Shown: piece by piece, positions 60,563-64,000 of the stretch | How positions within the stretch are numbered: the stretch's first letter is position 1 | Layout: every line of letters starts with the position of its first letter | Assembly: GCA_900753305.1 (NCBI GenBank) | Contig: CAADYR010000149.1 | Span: 1-64,000 of the forward strand | From: Lachnospiraceae bacterium | GTDB taxonomy: Bacteria; Bacillota; Clostridia; Lachnospirales; Lachnospiraceae | Reading direction: 5' to 3' | DNA: 64,000 nucleotides | Translations under genes and position numbers: made by a program | Notes under the pieces: model-generated | The model's input: the letters and a program-made list of their open reading frames with translations, nothing else | Told to the model about the DNA's origin: nothing | The model's database searches: none

Positions 60563-60892
60563 ATGACTACGATTACCATTTATAAATCCGATAAGGGTAG
60601 CTACAAAGGTTTTACCTGCAAAGGTCATGCCGGATATGCATTATCTGGTAAAGACATTGTATGTGCAGCCACTTCTATTTTGGTTATCAATACAATTAAT
60701 TCTCTTGAGATTCTTGCTCATGAGGAAATGATTGTGAATGAGGACGAGACGACTGGTTACATCGACTGTCGTTTTCAGAATGAGGCTGGCGAACATGCAA
60801 AGCTTTTGATAGATTCCATGATATTGGGTTTAGAAAGCATTGTAGAACAATGCGGCAAGAAGTATTTAAGACTCAAATTCGAGGAGGTGTAA
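60563..60892 (+). CDS. prp: Ribosomal-processing cysteine protease Prp
   Basis: 109 residues. The catalytic pair is at the expected places: His22 in CKGHAGYA and Cys34 in DIVCAATSIL. It removes the N-terminal extension of L27, which is encoded next and carries the matching cleavage site. No strong ribosome binding site is visible before ATG 60563, so translation may rely on rplU readthrough coupling. The two genes being together is the standard arrangement. Confidence 0.95.
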   Translation: MTTITIYKSDKGSYKGFTCKGHAGYALSGKDIVCAATSILVINTINSLEILAHEEMIVNEDETTGYIDCRFQNEAGEHAKLLIDSMILGLESIVEQCGKKYLRLKFEEV

Positions 60893-60896
60893 AACC

Positions 60897-61184
60897 ATGA
60901 TGAAATTAAACCTTCAGTTTTTTGCTCATAAGAAGGGTGTTGGTTCTACTAAGAACGGTAGAGATTCCGAATCCAAGAGATTAGGTGCAAAAAGAGCAGA
61001 CGGTCAGTTCGTAAAGGCAGGCAACATTTTATATAGACAGCGCGGAACAAAGATTCATCCCGGTGTTAATGTTGGTATCGGCGGAGATGACACATTATTT
61101 GCATTAGTAGATGGTGTTCTCAGATTCGAAAGAAAAGGAAGAGATAAGAAACAAGCTTCCGTTTATCCTGTAGAAGAGAAATAA
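60897..61184 (+). CDS. rpmA: 50S ribosomal protein L27 with Prp-cleavable extension
   Basis: 95 residues; RBS GAGGAGGTG. The N-terminal extension MMKLNLQFFAHKKGVG contains the Prp site (cut after the second Phe, before Ala-His-Lys-Lys), so mature L27 starts AHKKGVG. The rest is standard: GRDSESKRLGAKRADGQFVK, YRQRGTKIHPGVNVG and DDTLFALVDG. The extension must be removed for the N-terminus to reach the peptidyl transferase centre. Translation from either of two adjacent ATGs is possible. Confidence 0.97.
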   Translation: MMKLNLQFFAHKKGVGSTKNGRDSESKRLGAKRADGQFVKAGNILYRQRGTKIHPGVNVGIGGDDTLFALVDGVLRFERKGRDKKQASVYPVEEK

Positions 61185-61189
61185 GACTA

Positions 61190-61220
61190 AGGCTTCAGGT
61201 GTACCCCTGAAGCCTTTTTA
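61190..61220 (+). terminator. Rho-independent terminator after rpmA
   Basis: AGGCTTCAGG (61190-61199) pairs perfectly with CCTGAAGCCT (61206-61215), followed by TTTTTAT. Confidence 0.85.
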
Positions 61221-61280
61221 TCACTTATAAAAATAACTATTTAGATAGTTGCACAAATATGACAGAAAGGTTAGAAATCG

Positions 61281-62576
61281 ATGTTTGCAGATAGAGCGAA
61301 AATATATATCCGAAGCGGCAAAGGCGGCGATGGTCATGTTTCTTTTCGTCGTGAAAAATATGTACCAAACGGTGGGCCTGATGGTGGCGATGGCGGTCAT
61401 GGCGGCAGCGTTATTTTTGAAGTAGACGAAGGTCTTAATACATTGACCGATTTTCGGCATATTAGAAAATATGCTGCACAGGATGGTGAGCAGGGCGGTA
61501 AACGTAACTGCCGTGGCAAAGACGGGAAAGACATTATAATCAAAGTCCCAGAAGGTACTGTAATCAAAGAATTAGAATCTGGTAAAATAATTGCCGATAT
61601 GTCAGGTGAAAATCGCAGACAGGTTATTTTATCCGGCGGTCGTGGTGGTAATGGCAATCAGCATTATGCAACTTCAACCATGCAGGCACCCAAATATGCC
61701 CAGCCAGGACAACCAGCCAAAGAATTGAATCTTTTTCTTGAATTAAAAGTAATTGCTGATGTTGGATTAGTTGGTTTTCCCAATGTAGGCAAATCGACTC
61801 TTCTTTCCCGGGTAACTAATGCCAGACCCAAGATTGCCAATTATCATTTTACTACTTTGAATCCTAACCTTGGAGTCGTAGATCTTGATGGTGGTAAAGG
61901 TTTTGTTATTGCTGACATTCCCGGATTAATCGAGGGAGCATCAGAAGGTGTTGGCCTCGGTCACGAATTTCTTCGTCATATAGAAAGAACTAAAGTCTTA
62001 ATTCATCTGGTGGACGCTGCTTCTACAGAAGGACGTGATCCCATTGCTGACATTTATGCCATTAATAAAGAATTAGAGGCATATAATGCCGATATTGCAC
62101 ACAGACCACAAGTAATCGCAGCAAATAAAATTGATGCTATATATGCAGAAGAAGGCGAAGATCCTATCGCAAAGATTCGTGCGGAATTTGAACCTAAAGG
62201 AATAAAAGTATTTCCCATATCTGCAGTTTCCGGTCAGGGACTTTCAGAATTATTATACTATGTAAGCGATATGCTTGCAGATATTGATGAAGCCCCTACT
62301 GTATTTGAACCGGAATTTAATCCCGATATAGACATTGTAACAGGCAATGAACCATATACCGTAGAATTCAATCAGAAAGACAATGAATATGTAGTCGAAG
62401 GACCAAGAATTGAGAAGATGTTAGGCTACACAAATTTGGACTCTGAACGTGGTTTCCAGTTCTTCCAGAAGTTCTTAAAGGAAAATGGTATTCTGGATGA
62501 ATTAGAAGCATTAGGTATTCAAGAAGGAGATACCGTGCGCATGTATGGTCTTGCATTTAATTATTATAGAGAATAA
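61281..62576 (+). CDS. obgE: GTPase ObgE
   Basis: 431 residues; RBS AGAAAGG. The glycine-rich Obg fold (~1-158; FADRAKIYIRSGKGGDGHVS) precedes the G domain: G1 GFPNVGKSTL, G3 DIPGLIEGA and G4 NKID near residue 283. A C-terminal OCT domain (~345-431) ends in VRMYGLAFNYYRE. It acts in late 50S assembly and the stringent response. It follows the rpmA terminator and starts the obgE-yhbY-nadD-yqeK unit. Confidence 0.97.
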   Translation: MFADRAKIYIRSGKGGDGHVSFRREKYVPNGGPDGGDGGHGGSVIFEVDEGLNTLTDFRHIRKYAAQDGEQGGKRNCRGKDGKDIIIKVPEGTVIKELESGKIIADMSGENRRQVILSGGRGGNGNQHYATSTMQAPKYAQPGQPAKELNLFLELKVIADVGLVGFPNVGKSTLLSRVTNARPKIANYHFTTLNPNLGVVDLDGGKGFVIADIPGLIEGASEGVGLGHEFLRHIERTKVLIHLVDAASTEGRDPIADIYAINKELEAYNADIAHRPQVIAANKIDAIYAEEGEDPIAKIRAEFEPKGIKVFPISAVSGQGLSELLYYVSDMLADIDEAPTVFEPEFNPDIDIVTGNEPYTVEFNQKDNEYVVEGPRIEKMLGYTNLDSERGFQFFQKFLKENGILDELEALGIQEGDTVRMYGLAFNYYRE

Positions 62577-62609
62577 TTTATAAGATAAAGAAAGGTATGG
62601 TAATTAAAT

Positions 62610-62900
62610 ATGACAAGTAAACAGCGTTCTTATTTAAAAGGACTTGCCATGAATCTTGAACCGGTATTTCAGATTGGTAAATCATCTGTAACACCGGAAA
62701 ATGTAGAAGCAATTGCTGAAGTTTTCAATACCAGAGAATTAGTAAAAATTTCAATTCTCAAAAACTGCTTGGATGATCCGAAAGAAATTGCCAATACTGT
62801 TGCTGAACGTACCCGTTCCCAAGTTGTTCAGGTTATTGGTAAAAAATTTGTTCTGTATAAACCTTTTAAAGATAATCCGAAGATTATTCTTCCGAAATAA
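62610..62900 (+). CDS. yhbY: CRM-domain RNA-binding protein YhbY
   Basis: 96 residues; RBS AAGAAAGG. The whole protein is one CRM domain: TSKQRSYLKGLAMNLEPVFQ, IGKSSVTPENVEAIAEVF, ELVKISILKNC and VVQVIGKKFVLYKP. It binds pre-50S particles and rRNA. The position between obgE and nadD is conserved in Bacillota. Confidence 0.93.
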   Translation: MTSKQRSYLKGLAMNLEPVFQIGKSSVTPENVEAIAEVFNTRELVKISILKNCLDDPKEIANTVAERTRSQVVQVIGKKFVLYKPFKDNPKIILPK

Positions 62901-62915
62901 GTAAAGAGGTATATT

Positions 62916-63524
62916 ATGAATTTGCTCAATAAAGTTGGAATAATGGGAGGAACCTTTAATCCCGTTCACAATGGACATATCGCTTTAGCCCAATCTGCAT
63001 ACAAGACGCTCGCTCTGGATAAGGTATTATTTATGCCCAGCGGTAAATCCTATATGAAAAACTGCGTTCTGGATGCCAGGCAACGTATTGCCATGATTGA
63101 TCGTGCGATTTCCCCTTATCCATACTTTGAGCTATCTACAATAGAAGTAGAACGCGCCGGTAACACCTATACCAGCGAAACACTACAGTTATTGAACCAG
63201 CAGAACCCGCAGATCCATTATTATTTTATTATGGGTGCAGATTCTCTATTTCATATAGAAACTTGGAAAGATCCGGAGATTATTTTTTCTCTTTCTACAT
63301 TGGTGTGTGCAGTGAGAGATGAATATAACCATGATGATTTGGAGAAAAAACGTATTGAATTAGTTCAAAAAGGAGCTGATATTGTTTTATTAAATATGCC
63401 TGAAATCAATATTTCCTCCTCAGACATTCGAAAACGAGTCGGTCAAAAACTACCTATTTCTTCCTTGGTTCCGGATGATGTAGCCAAGTACATTCGACAG
63501 GAGCATTTATATGAAGGAAATTAA
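62916..63524 (+). CDS. nadD: Nicotinate-nucleotide adenylyltransferase
   Basis: 202 residues. It makes deamido-NAD from nicotinate mononucleotide and ATP. The nucleotidyltransferase signature GGTFNPVHNGHIALAQSAYK, the central YYFIMGADSLFHIETWKDPE and the C-terminal ISSSDIRKRV are all present. Its stop overlaps the yqeK start by 14 bases, so the two are probably translationally coupled. Confidence 0.95.
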   Translation: MNLLNKVGIMGGTFNPVHNGHIALAQSAYKTLALDKVLFMPSGKSYMKNCVLDARQRIAMIDRAISPYPYFELSTIEVERAGNTYTSETLQLLNQQNPQIHYYFIMGADSLFHIETWKDPEIIFSLSTLVCAVRDEYNHDDLEKKRIELVQKGADIVLLNMPEINISSSDIRKRVGQKLPISSLVPDDVAKYIRQEHLYEGN

Positions 63525-64000
63525 AAAATATCTAAAAAAGCACCTGACAAAAGAGCGATACCATCATACATTAGGTGTAGCATACACTGCGATGGCAATG
63601 GCAATGAAATATAATCCACAACCGGATAATTCTGAATTCATGACGAAAGCGGAACTGGCTGGATTGTTACATGACTGCGCTAAGTGTATGGATAATAATA
63701 AAAAAATAAAAATATGTAACAAGCATGGTATCTCTTATAGCCAGATTGAATTAGAAAACCCATATTTACTTCATGGTAAAGTTGGCGCTTATATTGCCCG
63801 CAAAGAATTCGATATTCAGGATGAAGATATCCTCAATGCTATTACATGGCATACTACCGGAATACCTGATATGTCTCTGTTAGAAAAAATAATTTTTGTC
63901 GCTGATTACATTGAGCCATCCCGCAAACCAATTCCAGAGCTGGATTTGATCCGTAAACTTGCCTTTGAAGATATCGATGAAGCAGTAATAAAAATTCTTA
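63511..64000 (+). CDS. yqeK: HD-domain phosphohydrolase YqeK (3' truncated by window)
   Basis: The gene starts at ATG 63511 inside the nadD end, after GACAGGAG, and remains open at the right edge (163 codons visible). The HD motif is LLHDCAK near residue 54, preceded by RYHHTLGVAYTAMAMA and followed by YLLHGKVGAYIARKEFDIQD and IIFVADYIEPSR. YqeK hydrolyses diadenosine tetraphosphate symmetrically. The nadD-yqeK order is standard. Confidence 0.9.
   Translation, partial: MKEIKKYLKKHLTKERYHHTLGVAYTAMAMAMKYNPQPDNSEFMTKAELAGLLHDCAKCMDNNKKIKICNKHGISYSQIELENPYLLHGKVGAYIARKEFDIQDEDILNAITWHTTGIPDMSLLEKIIFVADYIEPSRKPIPELDLIRKLAFEDIDEAVIKIL

Overview
The window reads as chromosomal DNA of a Gram-positive, low-to-moderate-GC member of the Clostridia, most likely family Lachnospiraceae. 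This rests on gene order (ruvA-ruvB; an Asp23-like gene, yloV/fakA and recG; rsmD-coaD-ylbJ; rplU-prp-rpmA-obgE-yhbY-nadD-yqeK), AGGAGG-type ribosome binding sites, sporulation-lineage genes (a YtfJ/GerW-type protein and a YlbJ-type membrane protein), and a Prp-cleavable L27 extension. Nearly all genes lie on the plus strand. No rRNA, tRNA or CRISPR array was found.

Layout. 1-2.1 kb: tightly overlapping small phage-type genes (HTH protein, ASCH protein, SSB, small DNA-binding-like proteins), probably a prophage remnant or edge. 2.1-9 kb: accessory genes. A fragment of a PD-(D/E)XK transposase runs in frame into an aminoglycoside-phosphotransferase-like gene. Then come a nitroreductase, a Sel1/TPR membrane protein with a C-terminal discoidin-like domain, an ECF sigma factor with a membrane partner, a secreted serpin lipoprotein and a convergent lipoprotein. 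9.1-16 kb: branched-chain amino acid synthesis (ilvB, two ilvN copies, ilvC, a divergent LysR regulator, leuC, leuD); ilvD, leuA and leuB are not here. 16-24 kb: a NusG-domain-II/Gx-transporter pair, ruvAB, zapA, a U32 family protein and a fused SEDS glycosyltransferase/penicillin-binding protein. 24-29 kb: CheX-like and CheY-like proteins without other chemotaxis genes, a Nudix hydrolase, DUF2953-ytfJ, a small membrane protein, a coiled-coil/J-domain protein and rpmB on the minus strand. 29-35 kb: Asp23-like protein, FakA, RecG, a DegV/FakB protein, and pta on the minus strand with a perfect cre-like site upstream. 35-44 kb: a type IIA topoisomerase pair, rsmD, coaD, a coiled-coil protein, a cell-wall amidase and the convergent ylbJ gene. 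44-49 kb: RsuA-family pseudouridine synthase, a YgiQ radical SAM/SDR fusion, a membrane protein, RluA-family pseudouridine synthase and recU. 49-54.6 kb: a his operon (hisZ-hisG-hisD-hisB-hisIE) whose last gene carries an N-terminal HisA/HisF-like barrel that appears catalytically degenerate; hisH, hisA and hisF are not here. 54.6-64 kb: GH25 lysozyme with about 14 cell-wall-binding repeats, two radical-SAM-associated genes, an RNase E/G family gene, and the rplU-prp-rpmA-obgE-yhbY-nadD-yqeK block, with yqeK cut by the window end.

The genes are mostly housekeeping. No complete, clearly new multi-gene system stands out. The most interesting items are gene fusions (degenerate HisA/F barrel-HisIE, YgiQ-SDR, SEDS-PBP), the orphan CheX/CheY-like pair, the secreted serpin beside an ECF sigma/anti-sigma-like pair, the transposase fragment that supplies the apparent ribosome binding site of a kinase-like gene, and several well-formed palindromes or leader hairpins at the topoisomerase, ilv, leu and his promoters.
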